Assembly: GCF_008993995.1 (NCBI RefSeq)
Contig: NZ_BKNN01000017.1
Location: forward strand, 1-49,761
From: Acinetobacter brisouii
GTDB taxonomy: Bacteria; Pseudomonadota; Gammaproteobacteria; Pseudomonadales; Moraxellaceae
Reading direction: 5' to 3'
DNA: 49,761 nt
Shown here one piece after another: positions 8,514-18,799 of the stretch (the first letter of the stretch is position 1; each line of letters starts with the position of its first letter). The position numbers were made by a program, and so were the translations under genes. Below the pieces are notes generated by a model that did not search any database, had not been told where the DNA came from, and saw only the letters and a program-made list of their open reading frames with translations.

Positions 8514-8533
8514 TAGTTACCTAGTAGTAACTA
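8514..8533. promoter_or_regulatory. Candidate operator for the HxlR-type regulator
   Basis: TAGTTAC-CTAGTA-GTAACTA is a perfect inverted repeat with 7-base arms and a 6-base spacer. It ends one base from the -35 box of the divergent reductase promoter and 30 bases before the regulator's ATG. Inverted repeats of this kind in a divergent promoter are typical binding sites for HxlR/MarR-like dimers. Confidence 0.65.
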
Positions 8534-8563
8534 GATACTTAATTTACTGCCACTTGAGGTAAA

Positions 8564-8947
8564 ATGATGAATCAAGCCCTTTGCTATAATGTATATCAGC
8601 AAAATTGCCCTGCTCGGTTATTTTTTGAAACTTTGGCAGATAAATGGGTCTTACTGATCATGAACGACCTAAAACAACAGCCAAAACATTTCAATTTACT
8701 CAAAAAAGACATTCAAGGTATTTCACCGAAAGTCTTGTCACAAAAGTTAAAAAAGCTAGAACGCGATGGTTTTATTCAACGTAAAGTGATCGAAACATCG
8801 ACTTTACGAGTTGAGTATTCACTGACTGAATTTGGTTTAGATTTTGCAAGGACAGCGTATCAGATGAAGGAATGGGCAGAACTCAATATTGAACATGTGT
8901 TAGAAGCACAACAACGTTATGATGCGCTCAATCAAGCCGAAGCCTGA
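8564..8947 (+). CDS. HxlR-family winged-helix transcriptional regulator
   Basis: A 127-residue DNA-binding protein with the HxlR pattern: an N-terminal cysteine region (CYNVYQQNCPARLFFETLAD), the phrase DKWVLLIMNDL, the recognition helix segment GISPKVLSQKLKKLERDGFI and a wing ending YSLTEFGLDF. Cysteines near the N-terminus (two within the first 15 residues) are positioned as in redox- or electrophile-sensing members such as QorR/YodB. ATGs at 8564 and 8567 are both possible; TGAGGT at 8555-8560 favours the second slightly. It likely controls the divergent flavodoxin-type gene through the palindrome at 8514-8533. Confidence 0.92.
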   Translation: MMNQALCYNVYQQNCPARLFFETLADKWVLLIMNDLKQQPKHFNLLKKDIQGISPKVLSQKLKKLERDGFIQRKVIETSTLRVEYSLTEFGLDFARTAYQMKEWAELNIEHVLEAQQRYDALNQAEA

Positions 8948-8963
8948 TTGAGAAATCAATCTA

Positions 8964-9434
8964 TTAGAGTGGTTTAAAGCCTTGTTGACGCCAAGCTTCA
9001 TAGACAATGACGGCTGTTGCGTTAGACAAGTTCAAGCTACGAGAGTTTTCTGCCATGGGTAAACGAATCCACTGTTCTTGTGGAAACATCAAGCGGACAT
9101 GCTCAGGCAAACCACGTGTTTCAGGCCCCATCAACAACGCCACAGGACGATTCAAATCAACAGTATGTGGTGTTGCTGAACCTTTCGTGGTCAATGGAAA
9201 GATATGCTCAATGCCCTGACTGTGTAAGTTCTCAAGGCATTGCTCAAAATTATCCCAAATTTTCATACGAGCATATTCGTGATAGTCCAAACCAGCGCGC
9301 TTTAATTTTTTATCATCAAGCTCAAAACCTAATGGCTTGACCAGATGTAACTGAGCACCTGTATTGGCACATAAACGAATAATATTTCCTGTATTGCTTG
9401 GAATTTCAGGCTCGTACAAAACCACATGAATCAC
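8964..9434 (-). CDS. trmL: tRNA (cytidine(34)-2'-O)-methyltransferase TrmL
   Basis: A SPOUT-class methyltransferase of 156 residues that methylates the wobble ribose of tRNA-Leu isoacceptors. The trefoil-knot signatures are clear: the N-terminal [20 protein letters not shown], the middle [15 protein letters not shown] and the C-terminal [20 protein letters not shown] that build the S-adenosylmethionine site. Length matches E. coli TrmL. The start is a GTG at 9432-9434. It lies convergent to the HxlR gene and upstream of nothing cotranscribed except possibly read-through from cysG, which ends 36 bases before it. Confidence 0.95.
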   Translation of the reverse strand: MIHVVLYEPEIPSNTGNIIRLCANTGAQLHLVKPLGFELDDKKLKRAGLDYHEYARMKIWDNFEQCLENLHSQGIEHIFPLTTKGSATPHTVDLNRPVALLMGPETRGLPEHVRLMFPQEQWIRLPMAENSRSLNLSNATAVIVYEAWRQQGFKPL

Positions 9435-9470
9435 AACATTTCTCGACTTTATCTAGTGGGTTACAGCGAA

Positions 9471-10844
9471 CTATTGCCACTGTAACTGTTCACGTAAACG
9501 CACCACTTCCCCAATAATTGTCAGGGTCGGTGCATGAATTTCATATTGAGTGACTTTACTGGCAATATCAGCCAGTGTTCCGACCAATACTTTTTGCTCT
9601 GGCGTAGTACCTTTGGAAATCAGCGCCACAGGCATATCTGGACGTTGCCCATGTGCAATCAGTTCTTGGCTAATTTTTTCTAATCCAACCAAGCCCATAT
9701 AGAGCACTAAGGTTTGGTTTTCATAAACCAGTTCATTCCAAGGCAGTTCTGGCGAACCTTCCTTTAAATGACCTGTCAGGAAACGTACACTTTGTGCATA
9801 ATCACGATGCGTCAGCGGAATCCCTGCATACGCAGAACAACCAGAAGCTGCGGTAATCCCTGGTACGACTTGGAATGGCACACCTGCTGCAAAGAGTTCC
9901 TGAATTTCTTCGCCACCACGCCCAAAAATAAAGGGATCTCCACCTTTTAAGCGACAGACACGTTTGCCTTGCTGAGCATATTGCACCAAGAGGGCATTAA
10001 TTCCATCCTGCGGCACACTATGGTTAGATCGTGCTTTACCCACATAGACCTTTTCAGCATCACGGCGACACAGTTCTAAGATCGGTTTAGATACCAGACG
10101 ATCATAAATCACCACATCCGCTTGCTGCATAAGACGTAATGCTTTAAGGGTTAAAAGCTCTGGATCACCCGGCCCTGCACCAACCAAATACACTTCACCT
10201 TTGGGTGCAGTCCACTCAGCCAATGCCTGTTGCAGCATTTGATCAGCGACATCCAAATTATCATTAAAGACTTGCTCTTTGAGTGGACTTGCATACAAAT
10301 CCTCCCAAAATACACGGCGTTGGTCAGGGTTCGGAATTTTTTCTTTCACCTGTTTACGCCAGTGTCCTGAAAATTGGGCAAGCTTACCTAAAGCATGTGG
10401 CAATAACGCTTCAATTTGTGTACGGAGCTGACGAGAGAGTACAGGAGATGCACCATTTGAAGCGACAGAAACCACCAAAGGTGAACGATCAATAATAGCA
10501 GGCATCATAAAACGGCAGTGCGGAATATCATCGACACTATTAACCAGCAAATTGTGCTGTTCACCTAAAATAAATACACGGTGATTGACGTTTGGAACAT
10601 TGGTGGCTGCGATCACTAAGCGGTAAGGATGCAACAGATCATTTTCAGTAAATGGATGCTGTAAGAACTGTCCTGAAGATTGCTCAACGATCTCAAGCAA
10701 ATTGGCATCAATCTCAGGTGCAACCACATCAATGATTGCCCCTGCCTTGTGTAACAAAACCGCTTTGCGGTAAGCAATTCGCCCACCGCCCACGATCAAA
10801 CAACGTTGCTGCTGCAACTTAAGTGAAATTGGGAAAATTTCCAC
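9471..10844 (-). CDS. cysG: Siroheme synthase CysG (dehydrogenase/ferrochelatase plus methyltransferase)
   Basis: The 457-residue protein, the same length as E. coli CysG, fuses two activities for making siroheme, the cofactor of sulfite and nitrite reductases. The N-terminal half has the NAD-binding start CLIVGGGRIAYRKAVLL of precorrin-2 dehydrogenase/sirohydrochlorin ferrochelatase. The C-terminal half is a uroporphyrinogen III methyltransferase with VYLVGAGPGDPELLTLKAL, RLKGGDPFIFGRGGEE and a VVPGITAASGCSAYAGIPLT segment. The GTG start has AGAGG seven bases upstream. It follows serS on the same strand. Confidence 0.96.
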   Translation of the reverse strand: MEIFPISLKLQQQRCLIVGGGRIAYRKAVLLHKAGAIIDVVAPEIDANLLEIVEQSSGQFLQHPFTENDLLHPYRLVIAATNVPNVNHRVFILGEQHNLLVNSVDDIPHCRFMMPAIIDRSPLVVSVASNGASPVLSRQLRTQIEALLPHALGKLAQFSGHWRKQVKEKIPNPDQRRVFWEDLYASPLKEQVFNDNLDVADQMLQQALAEWTAPKGEVYLVGAGPGDPELLTLKALRLMQQADVVIYDRLVSKPILELCRRDAEKVYVGKARSNHSVPQDGINALLVQYAQQGKRVCRLKGGDPFIFGRGGEEIQELFAAGVPFQVVPGITAASGCSAYAGIPLTHRDYAQSVRFLTGHLKEGSPELPWNELVYENQTLVLYMGLVGLEKISQELIAHGQRPDMPVALISKGTTPEQKVLVGTLADIASKVTQYEIHAPTLTIIGEVVRLREQLQWQ

Positions 10845-10899
10845 AGCAAACCTCTAGTCCTTGTATCTGATCGTGTTCAAGCAAGAATCGTGCACGAAA

Positions 10900-12177
<1,278 letters not shown>

Positions 12178-12276
12178 TCAAATTGCATAAAATAGACTGG
12201 GTATAGTGTAAGCGGTTCATTCTAAAAAATACAGTCACCTGTGATGAATCATGCAGCAGCATGTGATGTGCTCAGT

Positions 12277-13050
12277 TCATTTCGGTAAGTATTCAGAACG
12301 AATCAAACCTTTTGCCTGTGAATATGGCAGCGTTAACTCCGTCATTCCGTCTGAATAAGGTGCTAATTCATACAGTGGATACACAAAAACGATTCCATGC
12401 ACACCAAAATAAAAGTTATCAGTGATTTCTAACTTATCTTTAGACACTTGATGTTGAGTCAACCAATTTTGATTGGCTTCATATAAAGCATTCAGCAATT
12501 TTTGCTGAACTTGGGTTTGTAACAGATCATCAACCATAATGCGTTTTTTGGTTTTTAAATCAAAAATCACATATTCCTTGTGATACATGCCGTGGGCTGC
12601 ACCTTGATTATAAGTTTCAGACTCAATCACGAAAGAAGCCATGTTGGCGTTTTGCCCCAAATAACGCACAGTATAGGTATTTGAACTTTGGGTGATGTGT
12701 GCGACCTGACTTGCTGTAGGTTCAGATGCTGGCGGATTAAAAGCTAAAGGCAAATCTTTCTTCAAACGTTTTAGGAAGAAATCATCAATCCAGTCGACAT
12801 TGGTTTTCACTGTAGCCAATTGATAAGCCGTACACTCATCACTTTCGCATACTTCAACTTTAGGTAAAACAATCGGCTGAGTTTTTGCTTGAATCAAAGG
12901 AAGATCTTGCTGTTTACTTTGAGCCTGACTGGGTGCAGATGCATCTTGTGTTTGTTGTTGTGTTGAACTTTCCTCATGACAAGCAGTTAGGCTCATCATA
13001 AGCAACAATCCAATCATACCACCTAATTGTTTTGGCTTATTTTTCAACAT
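12277..13050 (-). CDS. DUF3298/RsiV-like periplasmic lipoprotein
   Basis: A 257-residue secreted protein. The N-terminus has a lipoprotein signal ending in the lipobox SLTAC, then a Gln/Ser-rich linker. The mature part has the layout of DUF4163/DUF3298 proteins: a beta-rich domain (YTVRYLGQNANMASFVIESE, GAAHGMYHKEYVIFDLKTKK) and a C-terminal segment NFYFGVHGIVFVYPLYELAP ending in a short beta strand. Such domains occur in PdaC and in RsiV-type anti-sigma factors, which bind lysozyme or peptidoglycan, but no sigma factor gene is adjacent. The ATG at 13048-13050 is preceded by TGGAAATG. It lies downstream of lolA, separated by a terminator. Confidence 0.8.
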   Translation of the reverse strand: MLKNKPKQLGGMIGLLLMMSLTACHEESSTQQQTQDASAPSQAQSKQQDLPLIQAKTQPIVLPKVEVCESDECTAYQLATVKTNVDWIDDFFLKRLKKDLPLAFNPPASEPTASQVAHITQSSNTYTVRYLGQNANMASFVIESETYNQGAAHGMYHKEYVIFDLKTKKRIMVDDLLQTQVQQKLLNALYEANQNWLTQHQVSKDKLEITDNFYFGVHGIVFVYPLYELAPYSDGMTELTLPYSQAKGLIRSEYLPK

Positions 13051-13126
13051 TGCATTTCCATTACATTCAGCACTCTTGTCACTATAAGTGATTTCAGTAA
13101 ACAACTATGTTGCATTCTTGCTAAAC

Positions 13127-13153
13127 AAAAAAACCTGCACTTGGCAGGTTTTT
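13127..13153. terminator. Terminator between lolA and the DUF3298-type lipoprotein gene
   Basis: AAAAACCTGC-ACTTG-GCAGGTTTTT forms an approximately 10-base stem with A and T runs on both sides. On the minus strand it lies just beyond the lolA stop codon. Confidence 0.85.
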
Positions 13154-13170
13154 CTAATTTAAAAACGACA

Positions 13171-13866
13171 TTATTGATCAATAATGTCGGTTCCTTTAGG
13201 CGGCGTAAAATTAAAGGTCGATGCTGGAATCGTGGCATTTTTTATCGCATTTGAAAAACGAACTGTGGTTGTTTGTCCTAAAGAGTCATTCAGAATCATT
13301 AAGGTTGGTGCACCATTCGCACCAAAACTGATCGTTAGATTTTGGAATGCACTATCTTTGGCTTTCGGAGTCAATGTGTAATAGGTTTTGCTACGGTCTG
13401 GCTGACTCACTCGATAAGATTGCATAATCTGATTCGTATTGCCTGACAAAAGTAATGCAGGTGTATTCGCCACTTGATCACTCAGGCTTTGACGCACAGC
13501 TTGTTGCAAATCTGGATCATAAATCCAAACTGTTTTTCCTGTTGTTACAATCGTTTGCTTAGACGGTGCTGTTGTTTCCCAGAAAAATTTGCCGGGACGT
13601 TCGACTTTCATCACACCACGGAATGTCTGATTGAGATGCTGTGCGGTTAAACCTTTTTTTTGTACGGTTTTCTTGCCGTTACTTTTGGTGGTCTGTTCAA
13701 AGTTAGCACTTAAACTGTGCAAACCACTTAACTGTCTGACTAAATGTTGTGTTGCCTCTTGTTGTGAAGCAGCGACGGGTGCTGCGAAAACCGTTGTACT
13801 TACTACTGGAGCCAAAGTCACGGCACCAAGTGCCACAGCACAAAATGTTTTACGAAGCATGTTCAT
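13171..13866 (-). CDS. lolA: Outer-membrane lipoprotein carrier protein LolA
   Basis: LolA accepts lipoproteins from LolCDE at the inner membrane and hands them to LolB at the outer membrane. The 231-residue precursor has a cleavable signal peptide (to about VVSTTVFAAPVAA). The mature half-barrel is recognisable from LSGLHSLSANFEQTTKS, VMKVERPGKFFWET, IVTTGKTVWIYDPDLQQAV and the later phrase LTISFGANGAPTLMILNDSL. A run KNGKKTVQKKG follows the first strand. The ATG at 13864-13866 has AAAGGTGA upstream. Length is slightly above E. coli LolA. Confidence 0.94.
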   Translation of the reverse strand: MNMLRKTFCAVALGAVTLAPVVSTTVFAAPVAASQQEATQHLVRQLSGLHSLSANFEQTTKSNGKKTVQKKGLTAQHLNQTFRGVMKVERPGKFFWETTAPSKQTIVTTGKTVWIYDPDLQQAVRQSLSDQVANTPALLLSGNTNQIMQSYRVSQPDRSKTYYTLTPKAKDSAFQNLTISFGANGAPTLMILNDSLGQTTTVRFSNAIKNATIPASTFNFTPPKGTDIIDQ

Positions 13867-14024
13867 TGATTCACCTTTTTCTTTTAAATACAGTTGAATT
13901 GTTTGCCATACTACTCTAGATCATGCCATCTAAGAATGGAGAATATAAGCAATTTTGTATTTGTTATGCCCACTGTTTGTGAGTTTTGCTCTACTTATGA
14001 ATAAAATATGAAAAATTTAATTAT

Positions 14025-14055
14025 AAAAAAAGCCTGCAAATGCAGGCTTTTTTTT
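14025..14055. terminator. Terminator after rpmA
   Basis: AAAAAAAGCCTGCA-AA-TGCAGGCTTTTTTT is a perfect 14-base stem. It lies 9 bases after the rpmA stop on the minus strand and could also stop transcription from the other side. Confidence 0.92.
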
Positions 14056-14063
14056 ATTAAAGC

Positions 14064-14321
14064 TTATACAGCTTCAATTTTTACGTAGCGACGGCCAAAT
14101 TGACCTTTCACTTCGAATTTTACTACGCCGTCAGCAGTAGCAAATAAAGTATGGTCGCGGCCCATACCAACATTTGCACCAGCGTGGAACTCAGTACCAC
14201 GTTGACGAACGATGATGCTTCCAGCAGTTACAGTTTGACCACCGTAAGCTTTAACACCTAGCATTTTTGGGTTTGAATCACGACCGTTACGTGTCGAACC
14301 ACCGGCTTTCTTGTGAGCCAT
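14064..14321 (-). CDS. rpmA: 50S ribosomal protein L27
   Basis: The 85-residue protein begins [20 protein letters not shown], the standard L27 N-terminus reaching the peptidyl-transferase centre, followed by [20 protein letters not shown]. Length is as in E. coli. It lies 18 bases downstream of rplU in the conserved rplU-rpmA operon. A GAGGAGTAAG-type ribosome binding site precedes the ATG. Confidence 0.98.
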   Translation of the reverse strand: MAHKKAGGSTRNGRDSNPKMLGVKAYGGQTVTAGSIIVRQRGTEFHAGANVGMGRDHTLFATADGVVKFEVKGQFGRRYVKIEAV

Positions 14322-14339
14322 GTCTCTTACTCCTCGTGA

Positions 14340-14651
14340 TTAGCCTGAAATACCAGTAATTTTCAACTCGGTAAACCATTGACGGTGACCTTGTTGTTTA
14401 CGGTAATGTTTACGACGACGCATTTTTACGATGCGGATTTTGTCGTGACGACCATGACCAACCACTTCTGCAGTTACTTTAGCGCCAGCAACAACTGGAG
14501 CACCGATTTGGATGCTTTCACCGTTTACAACCATAAGTACATCGTCAAATGTAACAGTTGAACCAGTTTCAGCTTTTAACAATTCTACTTTAAGGGTTTC
14601 ACCCTCAACCACACGGTGCTGTTTACCACCGCTTTGGATTACTGCGTACAT
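14340..14651 (-). CDS. rplU: 50S ribosomal protein L21
   Basis: The 103-residue protein [20 protein letters not shown] is L21, which binds 23S rRNA. Its C-terminal RNA-binding part contains [16 protein letters not shown]. The ATG at 14649-14651 has GGAG six bases upstream; an upstream TTG in frame overlaps that site and is rejected. It leads the rplU-rpmA operon. Confidence 0.98.
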   Translation of the reverse strand: MYAVIQSGGKQHRVVEGETLKVELLKAETGSTVTFDDVLMVVNGESIQIGAPVVAGAKVTAEVVGHGRHDKIRIVKMRRRKHYRKQQGHRQWFTELKITGISG

Positions 14652-14965
14652 AATGTACTCCAACCAAGCCCGTGTCGTCGTGTCGATCAGGGATAATCGA
14701 TCTTAAAACGAACGCCACTGGGGATATAAAGGGCTAGTATTTTAAGTAAAAAACATACAAACAACAAGTGGGCTTTTTTATTTTTAAATATAAAAAGTAT
14801 TTTTATTTCAATTTGTTGTTTTTATTGTTTTTTTTATTATTATTTATAAATAAAAATCCCAGAAGTAAGAAAAACTTCTATTTTATGGTATAAAACAGGC
14901 TTTCCGTCGCACCATTTTCAGGTGCTTCTGGCAGTAAAAAGCGTTTTAAATAGATTTCAGGTTTT
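14652..14965. other. Divergent rplU/ispB intergenic region
   Basis: This gap holds the rplU promoter (14739-14767), a leader of about 80 bases for rplU, a very AT-rich stretch at about 14770-14850, a small hairpin AGAAGT-N7-ACTTCT at 14861-14879, and an extended -10 box TGGTATAAA at 14886-14894 suited to ispB. I see no open frame with coding character. Confidence 0.55.
14739..14767 (-). promoter_or_regulatory. Promoter of rplU-rpmA
   Basis: On the minus strand TTGTTG (14767 to 14762) is followed by a 17-base spacer and TAAAAT (14744 to 14739). The start point near 14732 would give an untranslated leader of about 80 bases before rplU. Confidence 0.65.
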
Positions 14966-15949
14966 ATGTTTATGGCCATCGATTTTAAGCAAGATATTCT
15001 CGCCCCCGTTGCTGCTGACTTTGCTGCAATGGATAAATTTATCAATGAAGGTATTAGCTCAAAAGTCGCTTTGGTCATGTCCGTAAGCAAACACGTTGTC
15101 GAAGCTGGCGGCAAGCGTATGCGCCCGATTATGTGTTTACTGGCTGCCCAAGCCTGTGGTGAAACTGACCTGACTCGGACTCAGCGTCTCGCTGCAGTCA
15201 TTGAAATGTTACATACAGCAACTTTAGTGCACGATGATGTAGTCGATGAATCTAATTTGCGCCGTGGTCGTCCAACAGCCAATGCGACTTGGAATAATCA
15301 GACAGCAGTGTTGGTCGGTGATTTTCTGATTGCTCGTTCTTTTGATCTATTGGTCGATCTGAATAATATGACCTTATTAAAAGACTTCTCTACAGGTACC
15401 TGCGAAATTGCTGAGGGTGAAGTTCTGCAACTACAAGCACAGCATCAACCTGACACAACTGAAGAAACCTATCTCAATATCATTCATGGTAAAACATCGC
15501 GTTTATTTCAGTTGGCAACCGAAGGTGCTGCGATTTTGGCGGGTAAATCAGAATACCGTCAGGCACTTAAAACTTATGCAGGACACTTTGGCAATGCGTT
15601 CCAAATTATCGATGATATTTTGGACTATACGTCCGATGCTGAAACATTAGGTAAAAATATCGGCGATGATTTAATGGAAGGTAAGCCAACTTTGCCATTA
15701 ATCTCAGCATTAAGCCGAACCTCAGGCGAAGAACATGAAATTATTCGTAAAAGTATCGCCACAGGTGGTTTGGCTGATTTAGAGCATGTGATTCGTATTG
15801 TGCAGAATTCTGGGGCTTTAGATTACTGTCGCTTACGTGCGCAGCAAGAAACCCAACTTGCGATTGATGCTTTAGCCATTTTACCAGAGAGTGTTGCCCG
15901 TCAGGCATTACTTAACTTGGCAAATATGGCGCTGGATCGCATTCAATAA
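14966..15949 (+). CDS. ispB: Polyprenyl (octaprenyl/nonaprenyl) diphosphate synthase
   Basis: A trans-prenyltransferase of 327 residues that extends farnesyl diphosphate with isopentenyl diphosphate to make the ubiquinone side chain. Both aspartate-rich motifs are present: LVHDDVVDESNLRRGRPT with DDVVD and FQIIDDILDYTSD with DDILD, plus GGKRMRPIM and the GDFLIARSFDLL helix. Chain length (C40 versus C45) is not decided by eye; Acinetobacter make ubiquinone-9. ATGs at 14966 and 14972 are both possible; AGG at 14959-14961 fits either. It lies divergent from rplU-rpmA, a common arrangement. Confidence 0.93.
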   Translation: MFMAIDFKQDILAPVAADFAAMDKFINEGISSKVALVMSVSKHVVEAGGKRMRPIMCLLAAQACGETDLTRTQRLAAVIEMLHTATLVHDDVVDESNLRRGRPTANATWNNQTAVLVGDFLIARSFDLLVDLNNMTLLKDFSTGTCEIAEGEVLQLQAQHQPDTTEETYLNIIHGKTSRLFQLATEGAAILAGKSEYRQALKTYAGHFGNAFQIIDDILDYTSDAETLGKNIGDDLMEGKPTLPLISALSRTSGEEHEIIRKSIATGGLADLEHVIRIVQNSGALDYCRLRAQQETQLAIDALAILPESVARQALLNLANMALDRIQ

Positions 15950-15963
15950 TAGATTATGTTGAG

Positions 15964-18009
15964 ATGACCCAACAAGCCATTAGCCAAATTCTTATTTCTC
16001 TACAGCAGCAGTTTGAGTCTCCGCAAACTGCTGTACATGAACAAACGCTGATTGATTTAGTTGATTATTTACGTCCCGATCAACCACATGATCCCATCGA
16101 AGCACGCAGTAAGTTTGATTGTCTAATTCAAGCCTTGCTACAAACACCACAAAGTATTATTGCGCTACAACAATATTTATTGCGCCTGATGACACAATAT
16201 CATCAAACTAAGTTATACGCCGATAGTGGTATTTTATCTTTAGATGGTTTTTGGAATCAGCTTGGGCAACGCTTTGTTTCACACATTTTACCCCCTCTGA
16301 ATGATCAGACCCAATTACAGAACTTATTAGAAAAAGTCTTTCATCTTCCTACTGACCGCTATTGGTTAGAGCAAATTGAAATTCAGCAATGGCGAAGATT
16401 TTTTCAACTTTTTAATGGTAATCAACAACATCAAACACAGAAAAAAAATTTAAAGCTAGATCTCATTAAAGCAATTAATGTGTTGAGCTATCGGATTAGT
16501 GGGATTGGTTTATTTCCTGAACTGATTTATGCAGAACCCAAACTGACTGAGTATGAGTCTCCTTTTATTGCCCAAAACCGAGAAATTGTCGGTTTTATTG
16601 ACAAGTTTAATGCAGTTTTACTGCATGCCAATCAGGTCAGTGTCTATAGTCCACCCGATGCAGCACCAGCATTTGTGATGATCGAACAATGTAAAACCAT
16701 TGTCGCCAATATCCGTAAAGCAACAAAACGTATCGGCGTGAGTCTAAATCTGACCTATTTATTGACTGTACTTGAGCAAAGTCTAGAACGTCTTGAATTA
16801 CTTTTAAAATTACTACAAGACACAGGACATAACCGTGCCGATGCGATCCGTGAACTAATTTCCAATTTAGTCACAGCAAATCATAATGAAAAGAGTGTGG
16901 GAGCTTTGCTTTCAGCAAACAGCGAATTGCTTGCTTTCCAAGTAACTGAAAATGCAAGCAAAACAGGTGAACATTATGTAAGCAGTGACAAAAAAGGCTT
17001 TTTTGCTATGTACCGTGCCGCAGCTGGCGCAGGCTGTATCATCGCACTCATGGCGACTCTGAAAGTCTTACTAGCACGCCTCAGTCTTGCACCCTTTAGT
17101 CATGCACTGAGCTATAGCCTCAATTATGCTTTTGGTTTCGTCTTTATTCATATCCTGCATTTTACTGTTGCTACAAAACAACCTGCTATGACCGCTGCTG
17201 CACTTGCTGCAACCGTACAACACCGCAAAGGCTCTCGTACCGCACAGTTAGCGGAATTGGCGGAGTTAATTGTCAATATTATCCGCACTCAATTTATTGC
17301 AATTTTAGGCAATATCTCTATTGCGATTCCCACTGCGGCAGTGATTACCCTATTTTGGCAAAATGTGTTACATGAGCCTTTACTGAAACATGCCAAAGCA
17401 GCCGAGCTATTACACAGTCTAGACCCCTTTACCTCTTTAGCTATTCCGCATGCTGCTATTGCAGGCGTCTGCTTGTTTTTATCGGGTTTAATTGCAGGCT
17501 ATTTTGACAATATGGCGATCTATCGCAAACTTGGCCCTCGACTTAAAGCACACCATGGCTTAAAACGCTGGTTAGGTGAAAAACGTCAACTTAAATTTGC
17601 CGATTATATTGAACGTAATTTAGGTGCACTTTCAGGGAACTTTCTGTTTGGATTTATGCTCGGAAGTATGGGAACTATAGGTTTTATTTTAGGTTTACCC
17701 TTAGACATTCGACATATTGCATTTGCTTCTGCCAATCTAGTTCAAGGCTTAATGTCAATTAATGAATCACCTGATTTAGGTTTGATCTTAATTTCAAGTT
17801 TTGGGGTGCTTTTGATTGGACTCACCAACTTATTTGTCAGCTTTTCACTCACGATTATTGTCGCTCTACGCGCCCGCCAAGTTCGTTTTGAACAATGGAA
17901 ACCACTTGCCAAGTTAGTCATGACTCATTTTGTGACCCGACCGATCGATTTCTTCTGGCCACCGAAAAATTTGGCTGAAAACAGCACTTCAAACAAAAAT
18001 GAACGTTGA
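15964..18009 (+). CDS. 'Site-specific recombinase' Gcr family membrane protein
   Basis: A 681-residue protein of the family named site-specific recombinase (Gcr, SpecificRecomb). The N-terminal half is soluble and helical (Gln/Leu-rich). The second half, from about residue 345, has about six hydrophobic segments, including AGAGCIIALMATLKVLLARL, YAFGFVFIHILHFTVA, NISIAIPTAAVITLFW, GFMLGSMGTIGFILGLPL and GVLLIGLTNLFVSFSLTIIV. I see neither the R-H-R-Y residues of tyrosine recombinases nor a serine recombinase domain, so the name looks historical and the protein is probably an integral inner-membrane protein of unknown role. It starts 14 bases after ispB and is likely cotranscribed. Confidence 0.8.
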   Translation: MTQQAISQILISLQQQFESPQTAVHEQTLIDLVDYLRPDQPHDPIEARSKFDCLIQALLQTPQSIIALQQYLLRLMTQYHQTKLYADSGILSLDGFWNQLGQRFVSHILPPLNDQTQLQNLLEKVFHLPTDRYWLEQIEIQQWRRFFQLFNGNQQHQTQKKNLKLDLIKAINVLSYRISGIGLFPELIYAEPKLTEYESPFIAQNREIVGFIDKFNAVLLHANQVSVYSPPDAAPAFVMIEQCKTIVANIRKATKRIGVSLNLTYLLTVLEQSLERLELLLKLLQDTGHNRADAIRELISNLVTANHNEKSVGALLSANSELLAFQVTENASKTGEHYVSSDKKGFFAMYRAAAGAGCIIALMATLKVLLARLSLAPFSHALSYSLNYAFGFVFIHILHFTVATKQPAMTAAALAATVQHRKGSRTAQLAELAELIVNIIRTQFIAILGNISIAIPTAAVITLFWQNVLHEPLLKHAKAAELLHSLDPFTSLAIPHAAIAGVCLFLSGLIAGYFDNMAIYRKLGPRLKAHHGLKRWLGEKRQLKFADYIERNLGALSGNFLFGFMLGSMGTIGFILGLPLDIRHIAFASANLVQGLMSINESPDLGLILISSFGVLLIGLTNLFVSFSLTIIVALRARQVRFEQWKPLAKLVMTHFVTRPIDFFWPPKNLAENSTSNKNER

Positions 18010-18113
18010 TTGTTTAGATTTTTCAAAGAGACTCAGTCATGCTTTTTTGTTATGTTTGTTTGCTTAGTGTTAAAAAAAACTTGAAATAAAATTACTATAA
18101 ATTTTCAGGCTTG

Positions 18114-18141
18114 AAAAAAAGTGTACTGGAAAGTACACTTT
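18114..18141. repeat. Hairpin upstream of the PAP2 gene
   Basis: AAAGTGTACT-GGAA-AGTACACTTT is a perfect 10-base stem with an A-run on its left. As a terminator it would work best on the minus strand, yet no minus-strand gene precedes it; on the plus strand it could end the ispB-Gcr transcript weakly. Confidence 0.7.
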
Positions 18142-18190
18142 ACTTCCTAAAAATACCAATGTTTGGTAATCCAAATTGCTAGGTTTCTGC

Positions 18191-18799
18191 ATGCCGTATC
18201 TAATGCTTTGTATTGGCTGTGTTTTTTTTATTTTCAGTGTCAGTGCACTGAATTTTATGCACACTCAAATCTTAGATCATCAGATTGTCAACGTTTTGAG
18301 TGTGCATCGAATTGAGTGGTTGAATCCTATTGCAAAAAGCTTGTCTTACTTAGGCGGCATGCCTTTTGTATTAATTTTTACGACACTTTGGTGTGTTTAT
18401 TGGTTACGTCTTCGACAGTATGCAACAACCTTTATGATCATTTTGGCAGTCAGTGGCAGTATCGTTTTAGGTTGGCTTCTTAAATGGTACATTGATCGTC
18501 CACGCCCTGCCGTGTTCTATCATATGGTCAATAGCTATGGTGCATCTTTTCCGAGTGCTCATAGTGTTTATGCAGCAACCCTAGCCAGTCTTGCAATTTT
18601 GCTTTATCAACAATATTCTCGTAGCATCTGCCTGATGTCTTTCATCTGGTTCATATCTATGGGAATTTCCAGAGTATATTTAGGCGTACATTATCCAACA
18701 GATGTATTGGCAGGTTGGGGCATCGGTTTTGTATGGGTCGCTCTGATTTGGCTTGGATTCACACGAATTCATCAATGTAAAAAGCAATTTCATTTTTAG
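18191..18799 (+). CDS. PAP2-family lipid/undecaprenyl phosphate phosphatase
   Basis: An inner-membrane phosphatase of 202 residues with the three PAP2 signature motifs in order: KWYIDRPRP, the PSAHS phosphatase motif (Ala for the usual Gly is tolerated) and SRVYLGVHYPTD. About five to six hydrophobic segments surround them. Possible substrates are undecaprenyl pyrophosphate, phosphatidylglycerol phosphate or phosphatidic acid. The ATG at 18191 has AGG eight bases upstream, better than the TTG at 18176. It lies immediately upstream of adeIJK, and its stop codon is inside the inverted repeat that precedes adeI. Confidence 0.9.
   Translation: MPYLMLCIGCVFFIFSVSALNFMHTQILDHQIVNVLSVHRIEWLNPIAKSLSYLGGMPFVLIFTTLWCVYWLRLRQYATTFMIILAVSGSIVLGWLLKWYIDRPRPAVFYHMVNSYGASFPSAHSVYAATLASLAILLYQQYSRSICLMSFIWFISMGISRVYLGVHYPTDVLAGWGIGFVWVALIWLGFTRIHQCKKQFHF

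Noticed and set aside
9007-9340. Open frames on the plus strand across trmL
   Set aside because: They lie wholly inside a well-conserved methyltransferase gene on the other strand and lack their own signals.
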